The notes under the pieces were generated by a model. The model saw only the letters and a list, made by a program, of their open reading frames with translations, ran no database searches and was not told the origin of the DNA. Shown one piece after another: positions 21,743 to 33,797 of a DNA stretch of 41,291 nt. Made by a program: the position numbers and the translations under genes. The stretch is from Bacteroidaceae bacterium. Lineage in GTDB: Bacteria > Bacteroidota > Bacteroidia > Bacteroidales > Bacteroidaceae. The DNA is taken from contig JAEEHP010000038.1 of NCBI GenBank assembly GCA_016280855.1, forward strand, positions 1 to 41,291, read 5' to 3'. Each line of letters starts with the position of its first letter. Position 1 is the stretch's first letter.

Positions 21743-24700
21743 TTACTTCACCAAAACCTTTTTACCGTTGATGATGTTGATTCCGCGAACAGGACGCTGC
21801 AGGCGCTGACCGGCGATGTTGTAGATGACGCCGCTGCGAATCTCACCGTTGATGCCGTCAATGGCGTCTATAACACCTTCGGCGAAGATCTTCACGCCAT
21901 TGGTGCCGGAGTTGACGATTTGGCTGGCATCGATATAGGCCTTGTTCTCACCAACATACACTCCAGTACCGACCTTGCAGACCTGGTTGTTCTTGATGAC
22001 ATAGAGGTTACCGCTGGCATTGTCGAGGAGTTGACGGCTGAAGCTGCCGACGAGTCCGTTGTCGCTATCTGCAGAGGCTGCAACGTCATTGCTGGTGTAA
22101 GCAACTAAAATCTTGCTGGTGGTAGCCTTGAAGATGTAAGGCTTGCCAGCTTCCAGATTACCTGTCACTTCTGCAAGGGAGATACTCGTGATATCGCTGT
22201 TGCTATCCTCTGACTTACCTGCAATGCTGTAAAGCTCAGCGCCTACAACCTGTCCATTGCGAGGCAGGCAGATGGTGCCATAGTTACCAACAGTGGCTGT
22301 GCGAGTATAGTCTGCATCAAACTTATAGAATGCGAAGGTTTGGCCTGCAATGTTGCCAGTCGTGTTGGTGTAACAACGCCAGTCTTGGTTGTCGTAAACA
22401 CCTACATAACGACTCGTACCGTTATGTTTTAAATAACCGTTTTCTAAGCTGAATACTTTGGCGTCGTTTGTTCCAACGCGAACGCCATTGTTTGAATTGT
22501 TGCAGTACAGCCAGTTTTCGGTGTCACCTAAAGGATAGAAGGAGTAGCCGTCAGTAGCATTACCGCTGACAGTCCACATCAGGTTGTTGGCGATGTCGCC
22601 GGAGAGTGAGTTGCCAACAACGGTTACAGCAACGGCATCAGGAGCACTAGTGCCATTATCATTGCTCATGGCGTAAGAGTCGCTGCCCTTAGTGCTCACG
22701 ATGACAAATACGTCATCAGCAGTGAGGTCAGCAAGATCGGTCTTCACCCAATTGCCTTCAACGGGCTTTGCCTTTGAGGTAATGCTGATAGTCGTTGCCG
22801 CAGCAGGCATCGTGAAGGTATAGCAAGCCTCCGTGTCGTTCCATGTAGCAGTAACGGCACCGTTGTTGATGCTCAGCTCGTCCAGCTCATAGTCGCTCTC
22901 AAAATCAACGCTGACGATAATAGTGTGACCCGAAAGGACTTCATCTCCGTTCGTGAGCTGAGTGCTCTGATCTTCGCTGTCGTAAATGAATATGTCAGAT
23001 ACGTGCTGATCGGCATCCCAGGTGAGCGTGTACGTCTGAGGAGCCACGTAAGCTGCCAGTGCTATATTGCCGAGGGCTACGTTACCGCCGCTCTTGTTAG
23101 TGTAAACCCATTTGATGTAGCGAACGTTTTCACCGAGGTTGGTGAACTCTTCACTTTGAGTATTGCCGAGTTCGGTATAGGTTTCGAGGTCAGTGTAAGT
23201 GATACCGTCCTCTGAGGTCTGCACCTTGAAGGTACCGCCCGAGAAGGTGTTGCCCTTGATGTCGAAGGTCAACGTGCCAGGACGCTCGTCGAAGTGCAGG
23301 AGAACATAGTCGTCTGTGCCGTTGAATTTCAACTTGGGTGAACTAGCATAATCACTGTCAAGGCCATCCTGTGTCATGCCATCGGTGTTTTCGATATCAG
23401 CTTTTCCTGCATTGAAAGCGAAGGGCAGGGTAGCATAATCGGCAGCGGGAGCCACATAAGCATCCTGCGTCACAGTGATGAGTTCAGAATAGACATCGTT
23501 TGCATCGTCATCGAGGGCATACACTTTGAAATAAGCTGTGCGAGCATCGCCAGTGTTAGGATTGATGACGTACTCAACATTGTTAATGCTATTGATGGTG
23601 GCAGTTACCCAATCGTAGGTGGCGGGAGTTGTGCCGTCTGCCTCAAAGAACTGAACCTCTGCCACAACAGTGGTAATGTTCTTATAATCGACGATGATGA
23701 CACCATCAGTACCAGTGGCGAAAGCATGAATAGCATTATCGCCCAAGTCGATGGAGGGTTCTGTAGGAGTCGTTGGATGAGTCAGAGAAACCAATTCGCA
23801 GCCTTGGCCAAATTCGTAAGTTGAATTATACTTAGTCAAATTACCATAAACCACTACGATGTCACCAACTGCAATAGTGGATGCATCTGCGTTCGACGTA
23901 CTTACGCAACGATAGGCTTGCAGGAATTCAGAGTCTCCACTCTGGTCAACGATATTGAAGGTGATATTACTGTGTTGAGTACTCCATTCAGTCGGAATAG
24001 CGGTGACGATACCTGTAGCATAAACGCCTTGAGTACCCGATCCTGCATCAATGGCTGCGCGAGCATCAGCTACAGTATAGGGGTTGTTCACAGCTCCAGG
24101 AGCATTAGGATCAACAATGGTAATCGTGAAGGTGCACTCGCTGGGACGATAATTGTCATTCAACTGGAAATGGTTATAGACAGCCTTTATAGTAGCCGTA
24201 CCAACTACGCTATTCAGAACGATATTTCCGTGGCTATCAAAAGCGCCGAGAATTCCATTATCATCAGATACAGTTTCGAAATATACCTCGGGCAGTCCCT
24301 CAGCAGTTGGGCTATTTGTATAGGATACAACATTGTTATTTGCATCCTTTACGACAGGGGTCAGTTGTGTTAATGTTGCGATATCAGCGATGTCAATAGT
24401 GATATTATCCTGAGTGATCGTCGTGGCGATACGGCTGTCTGTAACAATCAGCGTGTAAGAAGCAGAGCCGGCTTTGTAAGTGTCATCACCGGCAAAGGTT
24501 GCCGTAATCGTCGTTGTTCCACCGCCCATAATTCTCAAATCACCAGTCTCGGTATCCATTACCAGAGCAACACTCTTATCCGATGATGAATATTCAACAG
24601 TACCGTTGAAACCAGCGGCTGCATTGAGCGTGGGAGCAGTAAACTGGTCGCCGAAATTAATATTTACTACCGAGGGAGAGAATGACAGTCCTGGATCAGC

Positions 24701-26647
24701 TTTAACGGTGACGCTGATAGTTGACAACTTATAGAGGGAGATATCTTTCTGCCCAGAGCCATAGTAGCGGAACCGGGTCTGATTGGAAGCGTTGTTGTAT
24801 TTAAGAATAGGGCCTCCTGAAGAGGTTATAGTAGCTACACCTTCGCTAATTGAGATGGTGTTAGTGTATTCTTCTGTCTTACTAGTATTAAGGCCATTAC
24901 CAGTTGCCGTTTTGCCTATATAGTAACCAGAGGCGCTTTGAAGCGTACCTTTTGCACTATCCCAAATAAAGATAGAGGCTTTGTTTGTTTGATTTGCCTC
25001 AATACCATTTTCGTCAAAGGTAACAGAGATGGTATTTCCAACTGCGTCAAGGGTTTCGAGACTACCATCAAATGCGAGTTTATCATCTTCATAAACAATA
25101 AGGTAAGCACCATCTTCGAGATCTGACGTAGAATTTACCTTTACGAAGTAGTTGCCATCGTAGACAACGGTTGCTTTATTGACAGTGATAGTGTAGCTAG
25201 CACTACCAGCTTTATATGTATCATCACCAGCGAAGGAAGCAGTAATGGTTGCTGTGCCTGTAGCGCCGTCAACCAAAGAAACGATGCCAGCAGGGGTCAC
25301 GGTAGCTAAACCTGTATTGCTGCTTTCATAAGTAACTGTCAGATTGTTGGGGTTGGAGAGGGTTGGTGCTATGAAAGCATCGCCCAGGGTGAGCGTTACA
25401 CTTTCAGAGGAATAGGAGAGGCCATTCTCTTGTTTCTCCTGTGAACGGACAAGCGATACAAGTTGGTTGTTGGCATCAAACTCATAGGTGCTGTTGTGCT
25501 TTTTAAGGTTCCCGTAGATAACTACTACGTCACCTACTTGAATATCATCCTCGCTGGTGAAGTCGGCTCCGTTCACGCCCTTACCGCGATAAGCTTGAAG
25601 CTGGTCGGCTGTCGTGGTGCCATCAGTAGAAATATTATAAGAGATATTGTGGTACTGAGAGCTGTATGCGGTTACGATCTCAGATACGATACCTGTAGCA
25701 TACACACCCGTGATACCTGTGCCAGCATCGATGGCAGCGCGAGCCTGAGCTACGGTGTAGGGGTTATTTTCAGAGCCGGGGCCATTGGGATTGCCTGCCT
25801 GTGTCACTGTCACATCCTTGGTAACAGTCTCGTTGGTATTGTAGGTGTAGGTCAGCGTAACAGTCTCTGTGCGTGCAACTGCGGATGAATTAGCTTCACA
25901 TGTGAAGCTTATGGGGCTTGATGTGCCGTTTCCAAGGGTAATCCAGCTGCTAGAAGGAACTGAAGCTGACAGCGAGCCACCAGAAACTTCGTTTGCCAAC
26001 GTGTAAGCAATACTGCCGGAGGTTGCATCGTAAGTGATTTCGACATTGTCGGAGGAAATGGTGGGAGCAGATGCGCCACTGGTGTTGTAATAATACTCTA
26101 CCTTGGAGACTGTAATAACACCATTTGAAGAGGCGGATTTACAATCAAATTCGATTTTGTAATATAAATCTGCAGCTGGTGTAGCCAAAGTGACTGCTTG
26201 AGCGCCTGTTGCTTTTGTAAAACTACCGGCTGCTGTCCAAGAAGAACCATTGCTACTGGTGTATAATTTGATTGAATTAACACTACTAGCCGTGATGGCG
26301 TCAATAGTTACTACGACCTTCGTGATTGCTTGATCAATAGCTTCCTTCGTAGAAATTATACCAACGGATTCATAGCTCTTTCGGCCACATTTAATTTGAC
26401 CATAGCCAGAAGTGTTGGTCCAAGCATTACGATTATTATTAAAATATTCAACGGTTACAACAAAACCCTCGTTTGTAGCTTCGAAAGAACCGGTATAGCT
26501 GGAATTATCATCGTTATAAGCTTTACCGAACCTTGCTGTTTTGTACACTTCTTCTGCTGCCCACGCTTGTCCGGCGCTGAGCACACACATGACGGCTGTG
26601 AGCACTAAGGCGCGCAGTCTCGTCAGTCTAAGTAGTTTCTGTTTCAT
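21743..26647 (-). CDS. Giant secreted multidomain protein with Ig-like and OB-fold (DUF6359-like) repeats and Prevotella-type C-terminal tail
   Basis: The 1634-residue protein has a signal peptide (about 1-30, ending AWA). Repeated modules follow: BACON/Ig-like segments (about 195-290), and a module NPYTVAQARAAIDAG...VYATGIVSEI...GDVVVIYGNL at about 295-405, duplicated at about 852-975 with strong similarity. Two Big_2-like Ig domains share SFAGDDTYKAGSASYT or AFAGDD-like endings. Later parts contain a discoidin-like stretch and a lectin-like NWLYCNNSNNGVRVG region. The C-terminus (SGVIYNIAGQRLQRPVRG then INGKKVLVK) is the common Prevotella C-terminal domain, likely a secretion or anchoring signal. 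No enzyme motif is seen; adhesion or glycan binding is a guess. Codon use is more A+T rich than in neighbours, suggesting acquisition. Confidence 0.85.
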   Translation of the reverse strand: MKQKLLRLTRLRALVLTAVMCVLSAGQAWAAEEVYKTARFGKAYNDDNSSYTGSFEATNEGFVVTVEYFNNNRNAWTNTSGYGQIKCGRKSYESVGIISTKEAIDQAITKVVVTIDAITASSVNSIKLYTSSNGSSWTAAGSFTKATGAQAVTLATPAADLYYKIEFDCKSASSNGVITVSKVEYYYNTSGASAPTISSDNVEITYDATSGSIAYTLANEVSGGSLSASVPSSSWITLGNGTSSPISFTCEANSSAVARTETVTLTYTYNTNETVTKDVTVTQAGNPNGPGSENNPYTVAQARAAIDAGTGITGVYATGIVSEIVTAYSSQYHNISYNISTDGTTTADQLQAYRGKGVNGADFTSEDDIQVGDVVVIYGNLKKHNSTYEFDANNQLVSLVRSQEKQENGLSYSSESVTLTLGDAFIAPTLSNPNNLTVTYESSNTGLATVTPAGIVSLVDGATGTATITASFAGDDTYKAGSASYTITVNKATVVYDGNYFVKVNSTSDLEDGAYLIVYEDDKLAFDGSLETLDAVGNTISVTFDENGIEANQTNKASIFIWDSAKGTLQSASGYYIGKTATGNGLNTSKTEEYTNTISISEGVATITSSGGPILKYNNASNQTRFRYYGSGQKDISLYKLSTISVTVKADPGLSFSPSVVNINFGDQFTAPTLNAAAGFNGTVEYSSSDKSVALVMDTETGDLRIMGGGTTTITATFAGDDTYKAGSASYTLIVTDSRIATTITQDNITIDIADIATLTQLTPVVKDANNNVVSYTNSPTAEGLPEVYFETVSDDNGILGAFDSHGNIVLNSVVGTATIKAVYNHFQLNDNYRPSECTFTITIVDPNAPGAVNNPYTVADARAAIDAGSGTQGVYATGIVTAIPTEWSTQHSNITFNIVDQSGDSEFLQAYRCVSTSNADASTIAVGDIVVVYGNLTKYNSTYEFGQGCELVSLTHPTTPTEPSIDLGDNAIHAFATGTDGVIIVDYKNITTVVAEVQFFEADGTTPATYDWVTATINSINNVEYVINPNTGDARTAYFKVYALDDDANDVYSELITVTQDAYVAPAADYATLPFAFNAGKADIENTDGMTQDGLDSDYASSPKLKFNGTDDYVLLHFDERPGTLTFDIKGNTFSGGTFKVQTSEDGITYTDLETYTELGNTQSEEFTNLGENVRYIKWVYTNKSGGNVALGNIALAAYVAPQTYTLTWDADQHVSDIFIYDSEDQSTQLTNGDEVLSGHTIIVSVDFESDYELDELSINNGAVTATWNDTEACYTFTMPAAATTISITSKAKPVEGNWVKTDLADLTADDVFVIVSTKGSDSYAMSNDNGTSAPDAVAVTVVGNSLSGDIANNLMWTVSGNATDGYSFYPLGDTENWLYCNNSNNGVRVGTNDAKVFSLENGYLKHNGTSRYVGVYDNQDWRCYTNTTGNIAGQTFAFYKFDADYTRTATVGNYGTICLPRNGQVVGAELYSIAGKSEDSNSDITSISLAEVTGNLEAGKPYIFKATTSKILVAYTSNDVAASADSDNGLVGSFSRQLLDNASGNLYVIKNNQVCKVGTGVYVGENKAYIDASQIVNSGTNGVKIFAEGVIDAIDGINGEIRSGVIYNIAGQRLQRPVRGINIINGKKVLVK

Positions 26648-26692
26648 AAATGATTAAGTGTTAAATTAAAATTTGATAAGATTATTTGTTTG

Positions 26693-26764
26693 TTATTGCT
26701 TGTCTTGTGCCTTTTCTAACCGATAGACGACGATGTCATATCTGCTTTGTTCGGATAAACTCAT
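26693..26764 (-). pseudogene. Truncated HEPN-domain gene, 23 codons
   Basis: The ATG overlaps the stop of the nucleotidyltransferase gene (ATGA), the usual arrangement of MNT/HEPN pairs. The product MSLSEQSRYDIVVYRLEKAQ then stops after three more codons. It matches the typical start of HEPN partners (LSxxxRxxxVxYRLEKA), whose normal length is about 120-130 residues, so more than 80 percent of the gene is missing. The catalytic R-x4-6-H motif of HEPN RNases is therefore absent. The giant gene begins 46 bp further on, so the missing part may have been replaced when that gene arrived. Confidence 0.65.
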
Positions 26765-27081
26765 AGTGAAATGGCATTTTCTTCTACATTCTCTCGAAAC
26801 GCGGCTAAACGGAAATCGTCCCACTGTCCTTTTGTATAAAGAATAGGGTTGATAAGCTGATTATAGTCCCAGCCGAGAGTGAATAAGGGCCACGAGATCT
26901 CGTCGTGGTCTTGAGTTGTTATCTTTTCCTTATCTAACAGCACGAGAACGTCCCAGTCGGAGTCGGGGCGTGCATCGCCACGGGCCTGAGAGCCAAAGAG
27001 CAGTATGGTGGAACCGGGAGGTGCCACTTCATGAGCTCTCTTCGAAATCGCTTGCATGATTTCCTGCTTCCTTTCGGGCAT
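26761..27081 (-). CDS. Minimal nucleotidyltransferase (MNT) domain protein
   Basis: This 106-residue protein has the Pol-beta-type nucleotidyltransferase signature LLFGSQARGDARPDSDWDVLVLLD, with GSQARG (30-35) and the metal-binding Asp42 and Asp44. MNT proteins of this size act with a HEPN partner. In the characterised MntA/HepT pairs the MNT protein AMPylates and silences the HEPN toxin. Here the partner is cut to 23 codons, so this may be an orphan antitoxin. The length is complete for the family. A perfect promoter precedes it. Confidence 0.88.
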   Translation of the reverse strand: MPERKQEIMQAISKRAHEVAPPGSTILLFGSQARGDARPDSDWDVLVLLDKEKITTQDHDEISWPLFTLGWDYNQLINPILYTKGQWDDFRLAAFRENVEENAISL

Positions 27082-27109
27082 AATATATGCTTTCTGTAAG
27101 ATTACGCGG

Positions 27110-27141
27110 CAAAGGTACTCCTTTTCGCTATGAAATGCAAA
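27110..27141 (-). promoter_or_regulatory. Complete promoter for the MNT gene
   Basis: The -33 TTTG at 27138-27141 and the -7 TACCTTTG at 27110-27117 on the minus strand are 20 bp apart. The leader is about 25 nt. Confidence 0.85.
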
Positions 27142-27909
27142 TAAAATCAGTTTTTTTATCTTATTAGCACCAAATTTCTACTATTGTGCCTTCGTCCATC
27201 TATTCTTCATCTGTCTTTGCTATGGGTACAATGTTACACAATCAATAGCCGCCAGCGACGAGAAATGTTTCAAAATCTATTATGACCCATCCCCGACCCA
27301 TCCGAGGGAAGGGAGATAAGGCAGATAGTTTTCGTTTTCGTAACCGTTTTTGTTCAAAATACGTCATTTTGAACGTTAAAATCTTTTAAATTTGGCACTA
27401 AAATTGGGTGTTTCTTCACAAAATCACGCCCTTTCACACTAACCTTCACACTTATATCGTACTGATATTTAATAATATAAATGCGTTTTGTGAAGATGTG
27501 AAGGGCATTTTGGATGTTCTCGCATGCGCGAAAATACAATGAAAGAGCGAAGGTGTCGAATCATATCGAGAACAAACGTATCCTATTCGAACCTTTCAAT
27601 GTCCATCATATCGGATCTCCGATGTTTCCTCTTTGCACTTGCAAACAGAAAGGTTTGTACTTCTTTCTCAATTAACTGCATCTTTTGGCAGTACACCATC
27701 AGGAAGGAATTAGCCTCGGAAGCAGAAATCACGCCTAAGGCTTTAGCCTATGACCCTTAATGGTTTACGGAAAAACCTATAAGGGTTTTAGCCAAAACCC
27801 TTAAGGGTTTGTTTAACATTTATTGACCATCTTTATTTAGTTATGGATTGTGTAAATATCTTTATATAATGGGCTCATAGGATGCCGATTTTATGTCGGT
27901 GAATCTTTT
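27142..27909. other. A+T-rich intergenic region without a convincing gene
   Basis: This gap of about 770 bp holds two short ORFs (27354-27539 minus and 27524-27760 plus) that resemble nothing and lack promoters. Structural features are a 9-bp stem GTTCAAAAT/ATTTTGAAC (27352-27374), a looser inverted repeat between GCCCTTTCACA and TGTGAAGGGC at about 27429-27509, and a 9-bp stem AAGGGTTTT/AAAACCCTT (27781-27802) within a TAAGGGTTT-rich stretch. The base composition contrasts strongly with the G+C-rich gene that follows. It may be the scar of a mobile segment reaching to the giant gene. Confidence 0.5.
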
Positions 27910-30774
<2,865 letters not shown>

Positions 30775-30780
30775 CCCGTC

Positions 30781-31278
30781 CTATCCGTTCTGCAGCCAGT
30801 GGTCGGCTTCCTCGTAGAGCTGTGTGATGTATTCGGGTCGCGACTGCCCGGGCAGGGACTCGAGGATGGTGGTGCAGTCGAGGATGTACCACTCGCCGTT
30901 GATGCGGTGGAGCTTGTAGATGTACTGCGAGTCGGCGGTCTGGTTGAACGTCTTCCCCGCCACTTCGACTTTCGTGGGGAAGGTGGTGTCCATGATGGCT
31001 ACGGCGCGGTTGCCGTGTGGCCAGCACATGGTGGAATGGATGTGGTAGGGGATATGGTCGGTGCGCGCAGCGAGGGCTTTGATGAAGTCTTCGGCTGAGC
31101 CTTCGAACCATGACGCCTTGACGTGTGCCTGTTCGTCGTAGCATGTTCGCATCTCGTCCCAGAGCTGGTTGTCGCGTGCGAAACGTTCGAAGGTGAGGAG
31201 CCGTCGCACAGCTTCTTTCTCGCGGCGTGCCTCCAGTGCTGTGTGTACGGGTCGTTTGAGGATGAGGTTAGTGTTCAT
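30781..31278 (-). CDS. NTF2/SnoaL-like domain protein
   Basis: The 165-residue protein fits the cone-shaped NTF2-like fold with the typical order: helices with RRLLTFERFARDNQLWDEMRTCYDEQAHV, then ASWFEGSAEDFIKAL, and beta strands with AVAIMDTTFPTKVEVAG and YIYKLHRINGEWYILDCTTI. Such domains occur in hydratases, isomerases and scytalone-dehydratase-like enzymes; the substrate is unknown. A longer reading from a TTG at 31317 is rejected because it would start inside the -7 box; the ATG at 31278 is used. It lies 6 bp upstream of the transglutaminase-like gene in one operon. Confidence 0.8.
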   Translation of the reverse strand: MNTNLILKRPVHTALEARREKEAVRRLLTFERFARDNQLWDEMRTCYDEQAHVKASWFEGSAEDFIKALAARTDHIPYHIHSTMCWPHGNRAVAIMDTTFPTKVEVAGKTFNQTADSQYIYKLHRINGEWYILDCTTILESLPGQSRPEYITQLYEEADHWLQNG

Positions 31279-31303
31279 AAGGATGTTTGTTTTGCTATCT
31301 TTA

Positions 31304-31322
31304 CTTTGCAAATGCAAAGATA
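31304..31322 (-). promoter_or_regulatory. Promoter -7 box overlapped by a palindrome
   Basis: TATCTTTG (31315-31322, minus strand) is the -7 box of the NTF2-like/transglutaminase operon. A perfect inverted repeat CTTTGCA-AA-TGCAAAG (31304-31319) covers its downstream half and the start region and could be an operator. Confidence 0.65.
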
Positions 31323-31407
31323 ATGCATAATGTGATTCGTTGTTCTATTTTGCTTAAAGATTTACTTTTTTTAAGAAAAAAAGCGAATGGACTGCGGCTG
31401 TAAAGAG

Positions 31408-31440
31408 CAATCCCTGCCAGATTGCGTCTGACAGGGATTG
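31408..31440. terminator. Terminator downstream of the PpiD-like gene
   Basis: CAATCCCTG (31408-31416) pairs with CAGGGATTG (31432-31440), and an inner CAGA/TCTG stem continues it, interrupted by one mismatch, around a loop TTGCG. It lies 55 bp beyond the ppiD-like stop on the minus strand and is followed there by CTCTTTAC; on the plus strand it is followed by ATTTAT. A weak T tract makes it less certain, but the stem is strong. Confidence 0.7.
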
Positions 31441-31495
31441 ATTTATCGCGCGCGTACCTTATATAATAATATATATAGGGCCGTGTGCTGACGGT

Positions 31496-33655
31496 TTAGT
31501 AGAAGATGTAGCGGTTGTCCTTGACATTGGCCTTCTCCATGAGCTCAGCGATGTAGCGTGAGGAGGCGCGTATGCCCTGGTTGATGATCTGCACCTTGGT
31601 GTTCTGCTTGGAGATGTCGTCGAGCTCGGCGTTGGCATTCTCCTCGCCCGTGACCTGGAAGGCGAAGACGCCGGCGTTGCCCTTGATGCCCTTGACGAAC
31701 TGTCCCTTGGCGGCCTTGGCGATGGCACCGCTGAGGGCGGGTTCGCTGCTGCCTACGGACTGCAGGAAGACGGGAGCGTTGAAGGTGACGTGCTTGATGG
31801 TGTCAACGGGGAGTGCGCCCTGTACCTTAGCCACGGCGGCGAGGTCGTTGCAGGCTTCCATCTTCTCCTGGAGCATAGCGGCTTTCTTGTCGCGCTCGAT
31901 TTCGCTCTGGAGATATTCCTTGACGCTCTCGAGGGTGCGGTACTGCTCGTTGTTCTTGGCGGTGAGCATGACGAGGAGGAGGTGGTCGTTGTTGCCGACG
32001 GTGTAGATGTCGGAGACTTCACCTACCTTGGTGTCGTCGTTGAAGATCCAGCGGAAGGCCTCGCGTGTGGAGGACAGGCCGGCGACGTTGTGCTCGGTGC
32101 TGAACAAGCCCTGACGCTCCTGAACCATGTAGCCGCTCTTGACGGCATTGGCCTCGATCTCCTCGATGGTCTTGTAGGTGGCTACGAACTGCGAGAAGTC
32201 GTTGTAGGTCTTGTTGAAGGTGTCGTTGGAGAAGTCGATGGGGCGCTTGACGACGGCGACGTTGTACTTATCGACGAAGTGCTTGCGGTCGAGGACGCGG
32301 ATGATGGCCACGGCGTTGCCGAGCTTGAGCTGTGCGGTGGTGCCGGCAGCCTGCGTGCTGAGCTGGCTGACGAACTTCTGGTTGCTCTCGTCGAGTACGG
32401 CGTTCTCATACTGCGCTGAGGTGAGCCATGTCTCTTCGCCGGTCTGGTTGTACTTGCGTGCAATGCTGTCGAAGGGCACGCCGGCGTTGAGGGCGGTCAT
32501 GATGCTGTCGGCCGTCTTCTGGGCATCAGCCTCGGTGGCGCCGGAGACGGCGATCTGACGGAACTGTACGGAGTCGGGCAGGGATGTCTTGCCGAGGACG
32601 CGTACGATGTTCTGCGTGTTGTCAGCAGCGGTGAGGAAGGGACCCTTCTGTGTGCCGACGGGGATGGAGTCGAGCTGAGCGGCGATGTCGGAGGGCAGCG
32701 CTGTAGCGCGGACGGCGAGGGTGTTGAAGCCCACGGTGCTGCCGCTCTTGCGGATGATGTTGGCAAAGTCGGCATCGGGAGCCTGCATCTGCTCGGCATA
32801 CTCTAGCATCTCCTTGTTGATCTCGTCGCGGTCGGCCTTGCTGGCGGTGACGGCGACGTCGATGTACTTGATGTCGCGCATGGGGTCGCTGATGCGGAAG
32901 AGTTCCTTCATCTCGTTGAACTTGGCCTTGAGGTCCTTGTCTTCAACCTTCACCTCTTCCTTGATGCTGGAATAGGGGAGTGCGGCGAGCACAACGTCCT
33001 TCTCGGCGCTCATGCCCTTGAAGAAGTTCTGTACGCTGACGGGGTTGGGGATGAAGGTCTTGGCGAGCAGCGCCTGATATTTGTTGGCGAGGGTCTGCTG
33101 ACGGATGTTCTTCTCGACGAACTTCCAGTAGTTGTAGAGCTGTGTGTAATAGGAGAGCGCCTCGGCGGGTTGTCCGGGCTGATCCTTGATGGTCTTGTAC
33201 TGGGTGAGGAACTGGTTGAGCTGTTCGATGTCGAAGGCACCGGTCTGCTGGTTGCGGAAGGGTGTCTGGGCGAGCATGGGGTTCTGGCCGTTCTTGATGA
33301 TGTCCTGCATCTCGGCGTCGGTGACGGAGAGTCCGAGGATCTTGGCCTCGTGCTCGAGGACTTGGTTCTGCACGTAGGTGTTCCAGACCTGGTCGCGAAC
33401 TTGCTGCATTTGCTCTTCGGTGAGGTTGTCGCTGCCGGAGCTGAACTTGACGACGTCCACATACTCGTCCACGAGATCGTTGAACTCCTGGATGTTGATG
33501 GATTCACCGAACACTTCGCCGATGCGCTGGTGGCTTTCGGCACGGGATGAGGACAGGGAACGAACGCCTTCCTCAGCGATGAAGGCAAAGAGTGCGAGAC
33601 CTACGAAGAGGATCAACAATGCACCTCTGCTTCTAATCTTTTGTAATGTTGCCAT
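31496..33655 (-). CDS. PpiD/SurA-like peptidyl-prolyl isomerase, membrane-anchored chaperone
   Basis: Periplasmic folding factor for outer-membrane and secreted proteins. The 719-residue product has one N-terminal membrane segment (about 11-27, GALLILFVGLALFAFIA). A SurA-type N-terminal helical domain follows (about 55-210, with QEFNDLVDEYVDVV and EAKILGLSVTDAEM). Parvulin-like segments are at about 330-440 (SVQFRQIAVSGATEADAQKTADSIMTAL and GVPFDSIARKYN), and a long helical C-terminus ends the protein. An upstream reading to 33745 would begin before the promoter; the ATG at 33655 with MATLQKIRSRGALL matches family starts. Called ppiD by architecture. Confidence 0.9.
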   Translation of the reverse strand: MATLQKIRSRGALLILFVGLALFAFIAEEGVRSLSSSRAESHQRIGEVFGESINIQEFNDLVDEYVDVVKFSSGSDNLTEEQMQQVRDQVWNTYVQNQVLEHEAKILGLSVTDAEMQDIIKNGQNPMLAQTPFRNQQTGAFDIEQLNQFLTQYKTIKDQPGQPAEALSYYTQLYNYWKFVEKNIRQQTLANKYQALLAKTFIPNPVSVQNFFKGMSAEKDVVLAALPYSSIKEEVKVEDKDLKAKFNEMKELFRISDPMRDIKYIDVAVTASKADRDEINKEMLEYAEQMQAPDADFANIIRKSGSTVGFNTLAVRATALPSDIAAQLDSIPVGTQKGPFLTAADNTQNIVRVLGKTSLPDSVQFRQIAVSGATEADAQKTADSIMTALNAGVPFDSIARKYNQTGEETWLTSAQYENAVLDESNQKFVSQLSTQAAGTTAQLKLGNAVAIIRVLDRKHFVDKYNVAVVKRPIDFSNDTFNKTYNDFSQFVATYKTIEEIEANAVKSGYMVQERQGLFSTEHNVAGLSSTREAFRWIFNDDTKVGEVSDIYTVGNNDHLLLVMLTAKNNEQYRTLESVKEYLQSEIERDKKAAMLQEKMEACNDLAAVAKVQGALPVDTIKHVTFNAPVFLQSVGSSEPALSGAIAKAAKGQFVKGIKGNAGVFAFQVTGEENANAELDDISKQNTKVQIINQGIRASSRYIAELMEKANVKDNRYIFY

Positions 33656-33714
33656 TTGTTGTTTGTTGTTATTATTTTTTAAGTTTATTGTTTCAATATT
33701 GCTCAAAAAGCGCA

Positions 33715-33722
33715 CGAAGGTA
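33715..33722 (-). promoter_or_regulatory. Probable -7 box for the PpiD-like gene
   Basis: TACCTTCG on the minus strand deviates by one base from TAnnTTTG. It lies about 60 bp upstream of the ATG at 33655. No well-spaced -33 element is seen. Confidence 0.45.
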
Positions 33723-33797
33723 CAAAAAAAATGGCAAACGGCCACGCGTTTGCCTCGAAAAATGCATTTTAAGGGCTAAAGTTTCTGTAAAAAGGGC

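Noticed and set aside
18345..27081. Polysaccharide utilisation locus around the GH29 gene
   Set aside because: No SusC/SusD pair, sigma/anti-sigma or hybrid two-component regulator is found in the window.
27524..27760. ORF of 78 codons in the A+T-rich gap
   Set aside because: No recognisable similarity, no promoter, and amino-acid content typical of random A+T-rich sequence.
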